NCBI RefSeq assembly: GCF_021026335.1
Contig: NZ_JAJNCY010000004.1
Location: forward strand, 310,001-374,000
DNA: 64,000 bases
Source: Rhizobium sp. C1
GTDB lineage: Bacteria; Pseudomonadota; Alphaproteobacteria; Rhizobiales; Rhizobiaceae
Direction: 5' to 3'
Below the pieces are notes generated by a model that was not told the DNA's origin, searched no databases, and saw only the letters and a program-made list of their open reading frames with translations. Shown piece after piece: positions 41,829-50,876 of the stretch (positions are counted from its first letter, which is position 1; every line of letters begins with the position of its first letter). The position numbers were made by a program, and so were the translations under genes.

Positions 41829-44800
41829 TTAAACGGCGCATGCACCGGAAAGACCGAGCTCCGCCAGCGTTGCGTCAAGCACGGAGGGTGGCAGCGCGAA
41901 GCCCGCACCTGAGGTGGTGAAAATCAGCCGGCATTCGATCTCCCGCCCCGGATAAAGCGGCCGCAGGATCTGGCGATAGATCGCAAGCTGCGCAACATAA
42001 GCCTTGGAGATGTCATCAGCCCGGTTTGGCGGCGCGCGATCCGTCTTGAAGTCGGCAATGATGACCCGCTTGGCCTCGACCGAAAGCCGGTCGATTCGGC
42101 CGGCGACGGAAAACTGTCGCTCCGCGGTAGCAAGGACGCCGATCAGACTGGCCTCCGCGCGTGCCGTTGGTCCGAACAGGCTGGCGAAATCCGGGTTCTC
42201 GAGAACGGCAAAAACCTGTTCGAGCGCCACGTAGCGGTCTTCCTCCCGCCACTCGGCGGCGGCACGCGCAAGATAGCGCTCGGCCGCTGCCCGTCGCTCG
42301 CTTTGCGGAAAGTCCGGCAGAACCTGAAACAGCCGATGGATCGTCTTGCCCCGCTTGATCGCGAAACTCGTCTGCTCCGCATTGCCGAACAGCCGGGAGC
42401 CCGGCGCCGGCCGCGGACCCACGCCTTCCAGTTCGGCGGCAGCTCCCGAGGGGCTCAGCGGCCGCGGCAGGCGCATGTGTGGCGGCAAAGGTTTCAGAAG
42501 CGAAGCGGGAAGGGGGAAGGCGCTTGCCGCACGCGCCTGTTCTTCATGCCGCTCAAGTTCCCGCATCGGCCGACCGGAGGTCCAGACGAGGCCCGCCCAC
42601 TCTTCGGTTCTGGTCTTGAACACCGTCTCCCGGCATCGGTCGGCATCGAGTGCCAGCGCCGACCAGACGAGCTTGTGCCAGCAATCAGGCACCTCGCGCT
42701 TCTTGCGATGTCCGCAAATGATCAGCCGGTCGGCCGCCCGCGTCATGCCTACATAAAGAAGCCGGCGATATTCCTCTTCGGCCAGCGCTTTTCGCCGCGC
42801 GGCATCCTCTTCGGTAATTGAAACCGCCAGCGACGCATCGGACAGCCACACTGGAAGCGATGGGGCATCCTCACTCTCTTCAATCAGCCGCAGCTTCGGC
42901 ATGTGGCCGGCATTGAAGGGCGCGCTGCCGTCGTCAACGAGGAAAACGATCGGTGCCTCAAGGCCCTTTGAGGCGTGGACGGTCATGATCCGCACCTCGT
43001 CGCGTCCCTTGTCCTGCTCGCGCTTGACCGTTGGCGGGTCGAGCTCCAGCGAAGAGGTGAAAGACTGCAGGCCGGGCAGGCCCTTGGACCCATGTTCGAG
43101 CGCCAGCGCCAGAAATTCATCCAGCACGTCCGTTACTTCCGTGCCGAGCCGCGCAAAGAACTTGCGGCGGCCGCCCATGGGGCCAAGAATCCGGGAAAAG
43201 AAATCGAACGGGTTTCGCGTGGCCGCCAGCCGTCGCCACGCCTCGATGAGATCGACAAATTGCGCGAATGCAGCATTGCCCTCAGCCGCCAGAACCCGGA
43301 AACGCTGCCACAGGCTCTCGCGCTGGCCGCGCCCGGCCGCGGCCAGCATGAGGGCCTCTTCCGAAAGTCCCATCAGCGGCGATTTGCTCAGTGCCGCCAG
43401 AGAGAGATCGTCATCCGGCAACAGCATAAAACGGCCGAGGGCCATCAGGTCTTGAATGGCAATGTGGCGCGTCAGAACGAGCCGGTCCGCGCCGCCAACG
43501 GGGATCGCGTTGCGCGACTTCAGTGCCCGCGTCAGCGCATTGACGAAGCCGTCGCGCTTGCGCACCAGAACAAGGACATCGCCCGGCCGCACCGGCCGCG
43601 CCTTCTTGTCCTCGACAATGATCTCATTGCCGATCCAGCCGGCAATCGTATCGGCAATGCGCCGCGCAAGGATTGCCGGCGGCGTGGTCTCCGGCGTTGC
43701 ATCGAAGGGCAGCGTCCAGTCGTCCTCTTCCGTGCTTTCCACCGGAGCAATCATTTCCCACACTTCGGTAAGCCCTGGGTGACCGATACGGCTCGACTGA
43801 TGCGTCACGCTTGCTCCGCCTTCGCCAAGGCCGCGGCTGTTTTCAGGGACCGAGAAGACCTGATCGACGGCGCTCAACACATGGTCCGTCGAGCGGAAGG
43901 AAAGCGGCAGGCGAATCGACCGAAACTCCAGCGCGGCCGCTTCCGCCATGGCTTTCGCATGCCGGCCTTCGCTGGCCAGCTTTTCCGGTCGCGCGCCCTG
44001 AAAGGAATAGATCGACTGCTTTTCGTCGCCGACCGCAAAGAGCGTACGCGAGAGGTTCCTTGCCGATTTGCCGGCGAAAAATTCCTCCGACAAGGCACGG
44101 ATGATGCGCCACTGCATCGGGCTCGTATCCTGCGCCTCATCGACCAGAATGTGATCGATGCCCTGATCCAGCTTGTAATGGATCCACGGGCCGGCATCGC
44201 TGCGGGTCAGAAGATTGGCCGCGCGGTCGATCAGGTCCTCGAAGTCCATATAGCCGAACCGGCGCTTCAGGTCCTCGTAATCGCGCACCAGCCGGTTGGC
44301 AATCGTCAGCGCTGCAGAACTCGCCTCCAGCAGGTCGAGCTTGCGCAGCGCATCGAGATGTTCGACCACATGGGTCAGCATGTCAGCGACACGCTGTTCC
44401 AGCGCCGGGTCCTGCTTCAGCATGGCCGCACTGTAGAAGGCCTGGTTGCTGCGGATTTTTCCAGTCTGCGTGAAGGCAAAATCTTGGATGGCAGAAAGCC
44501 GGCGCTGCGGATCGCTCTCCGTCAGGATCGCTGAGAGCTTTTGCACGCTCTCCTGCACCTTTGCTCCACCTGCCTGACCTGCAAATGAAATGTAAGCCAA
44601 GCCTTGCGCGCCGGAGAAGCCGGGCAAGTGTTGCAGCGCCTCATGGCATGCCTCGCGGGTTGCATCCTGGGCAAGACCCAGCTTGCGGCGCAACAGGCGT
44701 TCATAGCTGCCGTCGCGAATGGCGCGCAGGCTTTCGGTCAGCGCGCTGCGCTGCGACACGATCTCGCCGATCAGCGTTTCAAGCCCGCTATCCGAGCCGT

Positions 44801-45404
44801 AATCCATGACGGTCGCGAAGGCGGCGGCAAGTTCCGCATCGTCTTCGGCCGTGGCGGCGACCAGGAGATTGCGCCGTACATCGCCAATGATGTCCGCAGC
44901 GGCGCGTTCGTCGAGCACGGTGAAATGACCTGCCACATTCGCCTCGAGCGGAAACTGATGCAGCAGCGCTTCGCAGAAGGCGTGGATGGTCTGGATCTTC
45001 AGCCCGCCCGGAGTTTCGAGCGCGCGTGCGAAAAGCCGCCGCGCTTCGGCCAACATGGCGCGCACCGGCGGAGTGCCTTCCATGGCTTCGATTTCGCGCG
45101 AAAGCGTTGCGTCATCCAGCAACGCCCATTTCGACAGCGTCCGGAAGACTCGGTTCGACATTTCGGACGCTGCGGCCTTGGTATAGGTCAGGCAGAGGAT
45201 GGCAGAGGGCCGCGCGCCAGCCAACAGAAGCCGGATAACACGCTGTGTGAGAACATGCGTCTTGCCCGAACCGGCATTGGCCGACACCCATGCAAGGCTT
45301 TTCGGATCGGAGGCGAGCCCCTGCTGCCGCGTCGTCCAGCCGATCGAGGCGAGCGGATCACTCGGCATGGTGTCCGAAGCGGGCTCGATATGTATTTCAG
45401 CCAT
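41829..45404 (-). CDS. addA: Double-strand break repair helicase AddA
   Basis: UvrD-like helicase-nuclease subunit of the AddAB end-resection complex (RecBCD equivalent); 1191 residues from the ATG at 45404. Walker A is SANAGSGKTHVL, motif II region is ILVDEAQDTSPMQW, and motif VI includes LLYVGMTRAADRL. The C-terminal RecB-type nuclease has VIIADFKTDRAP with the catalytic Asp and Lys. Its start overlaps the addB stop by 8 bp. An in-frame upstream extension to 45488 lies wholly within addB and is not likely. Confidence 0.95.
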   Translation of the reverse strand: MAEIHIEPASDTMPSDPLASIGWTTRQQGLASDPKSLAWVSANAGSGKTHVLTQRVIRLLLAGARPSAILCLTYTKAAASEMSNRVFRTLSKWALLDDATLSREIEAMEGTPPVRAMLAEARRLFARALETPGGLKIQTIHAFCEALLHQFPLEANVAGHFTVLDERAAADIIGDVRRNLLVAATAEDDAELAAAFATVMDYGSDSGLETLIGEIVSQRSALTESLRAIRDGSYERLLRRKLGLAQDATREACHEALQHLPGFSGAQGLAYISFAGQAGGAKVQESVQKLSAILTESDPQRRLSAIQDFAFTQTGKIRSNQAFYSAAMLKQDPALEQRVADMLTHVVEHLDALRKLDLLEASSAALTIANRLVRDYEDLKRRFGYMDFEDLIDRAANLLTRSDAGPWIHYKLDQGIDHILVDEAQDTSPMQWRIIRALSEEFFAGKSARNLSRTLFAVGDEKQSIYSFQGARPEKLASEGRHAKAMAEAAALEFRSIRLPLSFRSTDHVLSAVDQVFSVPENSRGLGEGGASVTHQSSRIGHPGLTEVWEMIAPVESTEEDDWTLPFDATPETTPPAILARRIADTIAGWIGNEIIVEDKKARPVRPGDVLVLVRKRDGFVNALTRALKSRNAIPVGGADRLVLTRHIAIQDLMALGRFMLLPDDDLSLAALSKSPLMGLSEEALMLAAAGRGQRESLWQRFRVLAAEGNAAFAQFVDLIEAWRRLAATRNPFDFFSRILGPMGGRRKFFARLGTEVTDVLDEFLALALEHGSKGLPGLQSFTSSLELDPPTVKREQDKGRDEVRIMTVHASKGLEAPIVFLVDDGSAPFNAGHMPKLRLIEESEDAPSLPVWLSDASLAVSITEEDAARRKALAEEEYRRLLYVGMTRAADRLIICGHRKKREVPDCWHKLVWSALALDADRCRETVFKTRTEEWAGLVWTSGRPMRELERHEEQARAASAFPLPASLLKPLPPHMRLPRPLSPSGAAAELEGVGPRPAPGSRLFGNAEQTSFAIKRGKTIHRLFQVLPDFPQSERRAAAERYLARAAAEWREEDRYVALEQVFAVLENPDFASLFGPTARAEASLIGVLATAERQFSVAGRIDRLSVEAKRVIIADFKTDRAPPNRADDISKAYVAQLAIYRQILRPLYPGREIECRLIFTTSGAGFALPPSVLDATLAELGLSGACAV

Positions 45405-48400
45405 CGGTATCGCCCTCGTCACTGTCTTCGCCGGAGGTCCATTCGGCCACACGCGCGAGGTGATCGTAATCGCCGATGATCGCTGCACTCTCGGGAAGCA
45501 CGCGCGACAGGAACCCGCGCTTGCCGGTCTTCAGCAGCGTCAGCAGCTTGACCAGTTCGCGTGCCGCGTCTTCCGCCAGTTGCGCGGAGGTCTTGGGTGG
45601 CGTCTTGGACCGCGAACTGGCCGGATCGCCATTGACGATTTCAAACTTGAAGCGATCGCCCGGCCTCAGACGCACATAGATCAGATCCCCCGGCTCCCGT
45701 GCGCCGACATCGGCAAAGCCCCCGGCCTGAAGCGCCGCCGCCTCCAGCGAAAGCTGCGGATCGATCAATGTGCGCGCCTGCTTGAGGGACGGCGAACTGC
45801 CGGTCTTGTAATCGATGATATCGGCAACACCGCCGCGGGTGATGTCGATGCGGTCGGCATAACCGGTGAGTTCGAACCCGCCGTCGAGCGGCATGATCGC
45901 ACGCGCCTCGGTGAACGATTGTTTGATATTCGCCTGTCGCTTTTTCTCCCAGTCGAGAAAGGCTCGTGCCGTCTCGTCAAAACGCGGCCGCCACGTTGCC
46001 TCGATATGGGCGGGCAGATCGGCCTCGGCAAAGGCGCGGTCGGCAAGCGCGGCAAGAGCGGCAGTCGCCGCCTCGCTGGCCGGATCGATCTTTTCGCCGA
46101 CGAAGGCTTCGATAATGGCGTGATAGAGCGTTCCGCGTTCCGCCGGCCCCGGATCGGCATTGAACGGATCTACCGGATCCAGCCGCAGGATGCGGCGCGC
46201 ATAGACCGCGTAGGGATCGCGGCGAAGCTTGCCGGCTTCCGAGAAGGAATAGCGGATCGGAATGAGGTTTGAATCCGGCTTCGGTTCTGGCCGAAGTGCC
46301 AGCGGCTGCCGCTCGCCTTCGTCGATCAGCGTGGCGCAACGCAGATAGTACTCGCCCCTCTGCCGCATGGTCTTCGTGAGTTCGGGCCCCGCAATGGTGG
46401 TGAGCCGCTGCAGGAAACGCGAGGCGACCGAGGGCGCGCTGCCGGCCCGTAGCGCCCGCGAATAGATGACATGCGGCATCCCGCTCGCCATCTGAAAGTC
46501 ATGCGCAATCTGGCCGGCACGGCGTTCGGGGGGCTCCAGTCCCATGCGGATTTTCATGATGCGCGAAAGGAACGGGTTCGTGCCCGCTTGTTGCGGCCAG
46601 ACGCCCTCGTTCATGCCGCCGAGCACGATGGTGTCGACATGCTGCAGGCGCGCTTCCTGTGTCCCCCAGATGAAGACGCGCGGGTGGCTCATGGCGCGCG
46701 GCTTTACGGCTACGTCGGCCACCAGTGCATCCAGCACACCAGCCCAGTCTGCTCCGGTCAGCGCCAGTCCACCCGGCGCCTCCATGACGCCGGAGAGAAG
46801 ATCGGCCAGCGCTTCGCCGGCTTCACCGGTCCAGAGTGCCGAGACGTCGCCCGCCTCGTCCGCCGCAAAGGCTTCCAGCGCGCGGCCCGTCCGCTCCGCC
46901 CATTCGGCGGTGCTACGGGTAATGGAGAAGCCCTGGCCGGGCAGGCGCCGCACCAGCGCCTCCACCAGCGGTTCGGCGGCGATGGCAATCCGTGCGGCGG
47001 CGTCGAGCGCAAGCGCGAGGTCGCCCGCTGAAAGCGGCGCGCGCCATGCCGGCTCGTGGCGCGCCTGCGCCGCGCGCTCCGCCTGCGCTTCCATCAGAGG
47101 CGCCAGTGTCGAGATGTCGACGGCGCCGGTGCCGCCGCGAAGGGCATGAACCTCCAGCAGGCGGGCAGCTTTGGCCATGGTCTCCGGTGGAAGGGCGAGC
47201 CGGGTCAGGGGATGCTTCAGTAGCGAAACGATCGGCACCGGGTCGCCCGGAAACAGCGTCGATTCGATCAATAGTTTGAGAAGCGTACCCTGCGGCGTGG
47301 CGTTGAGCGGCGTGCCCCCACTGTCGTCGGCCTCGATGCCGAAGCGCTCCAGTTCGGCCACGACCCGTCGGGCAAGCCCGCGATCCGGCGTGATCAGCGC
47401 GACCTGGCTTTCGTCAGAGCCGGCCGTGTCGAGCGCCAGTTTCAGGGCGACGGCAATGGCAGTCGCCTCCAGCCGCTCGTTCGGGGCTTCCATGAGGGCC
47501 ACATCTGCAAAAGCATCGGTCATCGCGCTTTCACCAATCTCGGCCTTCATCTCGGGCCAGAGATGTGTGGAAGCGGAGGGGGCAAGCGCCAGCGAGACGG
47601 CGCGGGTCCGGGTATCGATAGCCGGCTCCGCCCTGCCATAGGAGCCGACATCGTCGCGCTTCAAATGCAGTACATCGAGAAGCCGCGCCAGACCGAATTG
47701 CGGATGGCCGAAAATGGTCGGGTCAATGCCCGTTCCATCGGCGGTAGAGGGAAGGGCCAGACAATCCCATTGCGCCGGCGGCATATGGAGATCGAGCCCC
47801 GGCAGGACGACCGCGCCCTCGTCAAGCTGGCTCACCGCATCGATCAGCCGGGCCGTGGCGGGAAGCGAACCGGTCGAACCGGCGACGATCACCGGCCCCC
47901 TGTGCACCGCCGTCGCCAGCCGTTCCACTTCCGCTTTCAGCACCGCATTGCGATGGCGAGAGGCGGAAGAGGCGTTCAGCTCCTCCAGGCGCGCCGGCCA
48001 GTAGACATGCGCGATCTTGAGGAATTCCAGCGTCAGTTGCCACCAGGAGGCATAGTCCTGCGTGTTGAGTTTATCGAGATTGTCCCAGCCGATTTCCGCC
48101 GTCTCGACTTCGCCAATCAGCGCGATCAGTTCTTTCGCCAGCCACACCGCATCCGCGGGACTTGCCGGCGCAATTACCGGCGCGCCACCATGAAAGTTGA
48201 CGACCGCTTCCGGCAGGCTGTTGCGCCAGACAGTGATCAGCCTTGCCAGTTCCAGCGCTGCCGCCACCGGGCCGACGGGCGGCAGAAGGTCCAGCGTTTC
48301 CGGCAGGCTCGCTTCGAAGAAGCCGCTGTCGTCGTCGGTCTCACCAAGGGGCCGGATCGTCGGCAGGATGGCCGAGCCGTGAGACAGAAGCAGCGCAAAT

Positions 48401-48588
48401 TCCGAGCGCAGCACGCGCGCCGCGCGCCGGGTCGGCACGAAGACAGTCACGTCGGCGAGCGTTTCAGGTTGGGCGGGATCGAAGACAAAGCCCTCGACAA
48501 TCTCGCCGTTCAGAATGCCCTCTGCCAGCGTCCGTAGAAAGGCGGGGCCGGGCGGACTGGTCAGAACACGCTTTTGCCGCCGCGCCAT
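45397..48588 (-). CDS. addB: Double-strand break repair protein AddB
   Basis: Partner of AddA, 1063 residues, with an inactivated helicase-like N-terminal region and a C-terminal RecB-family nuclease (DIIDYKTGSSPS). LGGMNEGVWPQQ and YSRALRAG are alphaproteobacterial AddB hallmarks. The four-cysteine iron-sulfur cluster of Bacillus AddB is not evident, as expected for this lineage. It lies 3 bp after the murU-like gene and overlaps addA, so all three are probably one transcript. Confidence 0.93.
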   Translation of the reverse strand: MARRQKRVLTSPPGPAFLRTLAEGILNGEIVEGFVFDPAQPETLADVTVFVPTRRAARVLRSEFALLLSHGSAILPTIRPLGETDDDSGFFEASLPETLDLLPPVGPVAAALELARLITVWRNSLPEAVVNFHGGAPVIAPASPADAVWLAKELIALIGEVETAEIGWDNLDKLNTQDYASWWQLTLEFLKIAHVYWPARLEELNASSASRHRNAVLKAEVERLATAVHRGPVIVAGSTGSLPATARLIDAVSQLDEGAVVLPGLDLHMPPAQWDCLALPSTADGTGIDPTIFGHPQFGLARLLDVLHLKRDDVGSYGRAEPAIDTRTRAVSLALAPSASTHLWPEMKAEIGESAMTDAFADVALMEAPNERLEATAIAVALKLALDTAGSDESQVALITPDRGLARRVVAELERFGIEADDSGGTPLNATPQGTLLKLLIESTLFPGDPVPIVSLLKHPLTRLALPPETMAKAARLLEVHALRGGTGAVDISTLAPLMEAQAERAAQARHEPAWRAPLSAGDLALALDAAARIAIAAEPLVEALVRRLPGQGFSITRSTAEWAERTGRALEAFAADEAGDVSALWTGEAGEALADLLSGVMEAPGGLALTGADWAGVLDALVADVAVKPRAMSHPRVFIWGTQEARLQHVDTIVLGGMNEGVWPQQAGTNPFLSRIMKIRMGLEPPERRAGQIAHDFQMASGMPHVIYSRALRAGSAPSVASRFLQRLTTIAGPELTKTMRQRGEYYLRCATLIDEGERQPLALRPEPKPDSNLIPIRYSFSEAGKLRRDPYAVYARRILRLDPVDPFNADPGPAERGTLYHAIIEAFVGEKIDPASEAATAALAALADRAFAEADLPAHIEATWRPRFDETARAFLDWEKKRQANIKQSFTEARAIMPLDGGFELTGYADRIDITRGGVADIIDYKTGSSPSLKQARTLIDPQLSLEAAALQAGGFADVGAREPGDLIYVRLRPGDRFKFEIVNGDPASSRSKTPPKTSAQLAEDAARELVKLLTLLKTGKRGFLSRVLPESAAIIGDYDHLARVAEWTSGEDSDEGDTDG

Positions 48589-48591
48589 GGT

Positions 48592-49326
48592 CTAACCTCC
48601 CGAAGCTGCGAAGCGGGCGACGGCGGCTTCTGCAGGCGCAATCGCGTCCGGCGTTCCGACCGTGATCCAATGGCCGGAAAGCTCCAGCCCGAAGAGACGG
48701 CCGGCGGCGATCGCCTTGTCGAAACTGGCGTTCAGCCCGAAGGGCCCGTCCGGCGCGTCGTCCAGAAGTTCGGGTGCGAGGACGAAGGCTCCGGCATAGA
48801 CGACCGGGCGAGGCAGACCATCCTTGTAACGGCTCAACCGTCCGTCTTCGCCCAGCGAAAAATCGAGCTTGCCGTTATGTCCCGTCGTGTCCTCGTTGCG
48901 CACGACCAGCATGGCGATGTCCATCCGTTCCGGCTCGAAGAATCCGGCTAAGCGGGAAAGATTGCTCGGCTCGTCTTTCTTCTCGCCGACCCAGAAGAGA
49001 TCGGCATTCATCACGAAAAGCGGCTGACGCGGCAAAAGCTTCATGCCCCTGACGAGACCGCCGCCGGAATCCAGTAGGCTTTCCCGCTCGTCCGAAATTT
49101 GAACGCGGGGTCTTGCCCGGCGCGCCAGATGCGCTTCCATCTGATCCGCCAGATGGTGGACATTGACCACGGCCTCCTCGACACCAGCTTCGGCGAGCGC
49201 ATTGAGCACATAGTCGATCATCGGCTTGCCGGCGATGGGCACCAGCGGCTTGGGCATCGTGTCGGTGATGGGGCGAAGTCTCGTGCCGAGGCCGGCCGCA
49301 AGCACCATCGCGGTATCGATTTTCAT
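48592..49326 (-). CDS. murU: Nucleotidyltransferase, MurU-like (MurNAc-1-phosphate uridylyltransferase)
   Basis: A 244-residue sugar-phosphate nucleotidyltransferase. The N-terminal AMVLAAGLGTRLRP and MPKPLVPIAGKPMIDY motifs and FVMNADLFW metal site are clear. Length and adjacency to an AmgK-like kinase fit MurU of the Pseudomonas MurNAc salvage route, which makes UDP-MurNAc from recycled sugar. The exact substrate is inferred from context. It starts 30 bp after the tsaE-amgK gene and is 3 bp from addB. Confidence 0.8.
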   Translation of the reverse strand: MKIDTAMVLAAGLGTRLRPITDTMPKPLVPIAGKPMIDYVLNALAEAGVEEAVVNVHHLADQMEAHLARRARPRVQISDERESLLDSGGGLVRGMKLLPRQPLFVMNADLFWVGEKKDEPSNLSRLAGFFEPERMDIAMLVVRNEDTTGHNGKLDFSLGEDGRLSRYKDGLPRPVVYAGAFVLAPELLDDAPDGPFGLNASFDKAIAAGRLFGLELSGHWITVGTPDAIAPAEAAVARFAASGG

Positions 49327-49356
49327 ATGGGAATGCCCTGCTGCCTGTTGTCCGCC

Positions 49357-50871
49357 TTATGCGGACACTGATTCGCGAGACAGGATTCCAGCCTCCAGGC
49401 ACCAATTGCGCAAGGGGGCAAGCGCCTCATGTTCAAAGGCGACCTCGAGATGCCAGAGCGTACGCGGCATATGCTGCATGTAACCCGGCAGGCTATCGCG
49501 TTTCAAAAGCCGCACCCAGAGCCCGTTCAGCCGGCAGGCGCGCTGCGCCGACATGATCGACCAGTGTCTGATGAACGACTTGCGATCGAACGAGCCGGCG
49601 GCCTCGCGGGCGCGCATATAGGTTTCCATCAGATCGTCCAGAAGCGGCCGTTCGACGGTGACACGGGCATCCTGAACCAGCGAGACGACGTCATAGGAGG
49701 ACGGGCCGATGATGGCATCCTGAAAATCGATGATCCCGATCTTGCGGAAGCCTTCTCGCTCCGGCAACCAGAGCAGGTTCGGAGAATGATAGTCGCGCAT
49801 GACGAGATGCGTCTCACCCGCAAGCGCCTCGTCGATCAGCCCGCTCCAGATCGCCATATAGGCGTCCCGCTCTGCCTTCGTTGCCTCCTTGCCATTCCGC
49901 TTCCAGGGAATATGCCAGTCAAGCAGCAGTTCGACTTCATAAAGCATCGCGGCCTTGTCGAAGGCAGGAACACGGTGAACCGAGGTCGCGTCGATCGGCA
50001 GATCACGGACGATGGGAAGCTGGTGATACTCCGCCAGACACAGAACGGCCTCATGATAGCGTTCGGCAATCGGCTTGCGGTCTGCGTCGATGACGCCCTC
50101 GCTCCCCAGATCTTCGACGACCAGAATGCCCTGTTCCTGATCCGCCTCATAAATCTCCGGCGCTGACAGGCCGATGCCGCGAAGATAGCGGTCGACGGCG
50201 ATGAAGGGCCGCACGTCTTCGGCCAGATGCACCAGCTGCGAATAGGTCTTGCCGTCGCGGATCACCGGCCCGTTGGAGCGCGCCGGCGCATCCATCAGCA
50301 CAAGCCCGCGACCGTCCACCGTCTGGATGCGCTCATAGGCGCGGAAGGATGAATCTCCTGTCAGAAAACTGCGACGCGCACCGGCAAACCCATGCGTATC
50401 GAGAAATGCCCGGATGTCCAGAACCCGCTTCACCCGTGCCAGCCGACGATCCGGCCCTGTGATGGTCGCTTTGCGGCCTGCGCCTTCGCTTGTCAGTTCG
50501 ATGCGCAACAGGTCCGCTGGCAGGCGGCTGCCCGCACGGTCCGGCCATTCGACGAGGCAGACTCCGGTTTCCAGGATTTCATCAAAGCCGAGTTCATCGA
50601 GTTCGCTCGAATCCCCGATGCGATAGAGATCGAAATGACCGACCTGAAAGCGCAGGTCATAGACCTGAACGAGTGTAAACGTTGGGCTTGGCACCTCAAG
50701 AGACGGATCGTTGGCGAGCGCCCGCAGGACCGCCCGCGCCAGCGTTGATTTCCCTGCACCGAGATCGCCGTCAAGCGCCACGCAAAGCCCAGATCCCAGC
50801 GCCAGCGCCAGATCTTCCCCAAAGCGGAGCGTGGCGGCCTCGTCTGCGAGATGAAGCGTAAGCGGGTCCAT
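49357..50871 (-). CDS. tsaE-amgK: TsaE-AmgK fusion: t6A ATPase plus amino-sugar/APH-type kinase
   Basis: A 504-residue two-domain protein. Residues about 1-150 are TsaE, the ATPase needed for tRNA t6A37 synthesis, with Walker A DGDLGAGKSTLAR and the VPSPTFTLVQVYD and FDLYRI motifs. Residues about 160-504 are an aminoglycoside-phosphotransferase-fold kinase with VMRDYHSPNLLWL as catalytic loop and IGIIDFQDA as metal-binding motif. These match AmgK, which phosphorylates MurNAc/GlcNAc at the anomeric position. The ATG at 50871 is preferred because GGAG lies 8 bp upstream; a GTG at 50880 overlaps the divL stop. The MurU-like gene follows. Confidence 0.88.
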   Translation of the reverse strand: MDPLTLHLADEAATLRFGEDLALALGSGLCVALDGDLGAGKSTLARAVLRALANDPSLEVPSPTFTLVQVYDLRFQVGHFDLYRIGDSSELDELGFDEILETGVCLVEWPDRAGSRLPADLLRIELTSEGAGRKATITGPDRRLARVKRVLDIRAFLDTHGFAGARRSFLTGDSSFRAYERIQTVDGRGLVLMDAPARSNGPVIRDGKTYSQLVHLAEDVRPFIAVDRYLRGIGLSAPEIYEADQEQGILVVEDLGSEGVIDADRKPIAERYHEAVLCLAEYHQLPIVRDLPIDATSVHRVPAFDKAAMLYEVELLLDWHIPWKRNGKEATKAERDAYMAIWSGLIDEALAGETHLVMRDYHSPNLLWLPEREGFRKIGIIDFQDAIIGPSSYDVVSLVQDARVTVERPLLDDLMETYMRAREAAGSFDRKSFIRHWSIMSAQRACRLNGLWVRLLKRDSLPGYMQHMPRTLWHLEVAFEHEALAPLRNWCLEAGILSRESVSA

Positions 50872-50876
50872 GCGGT

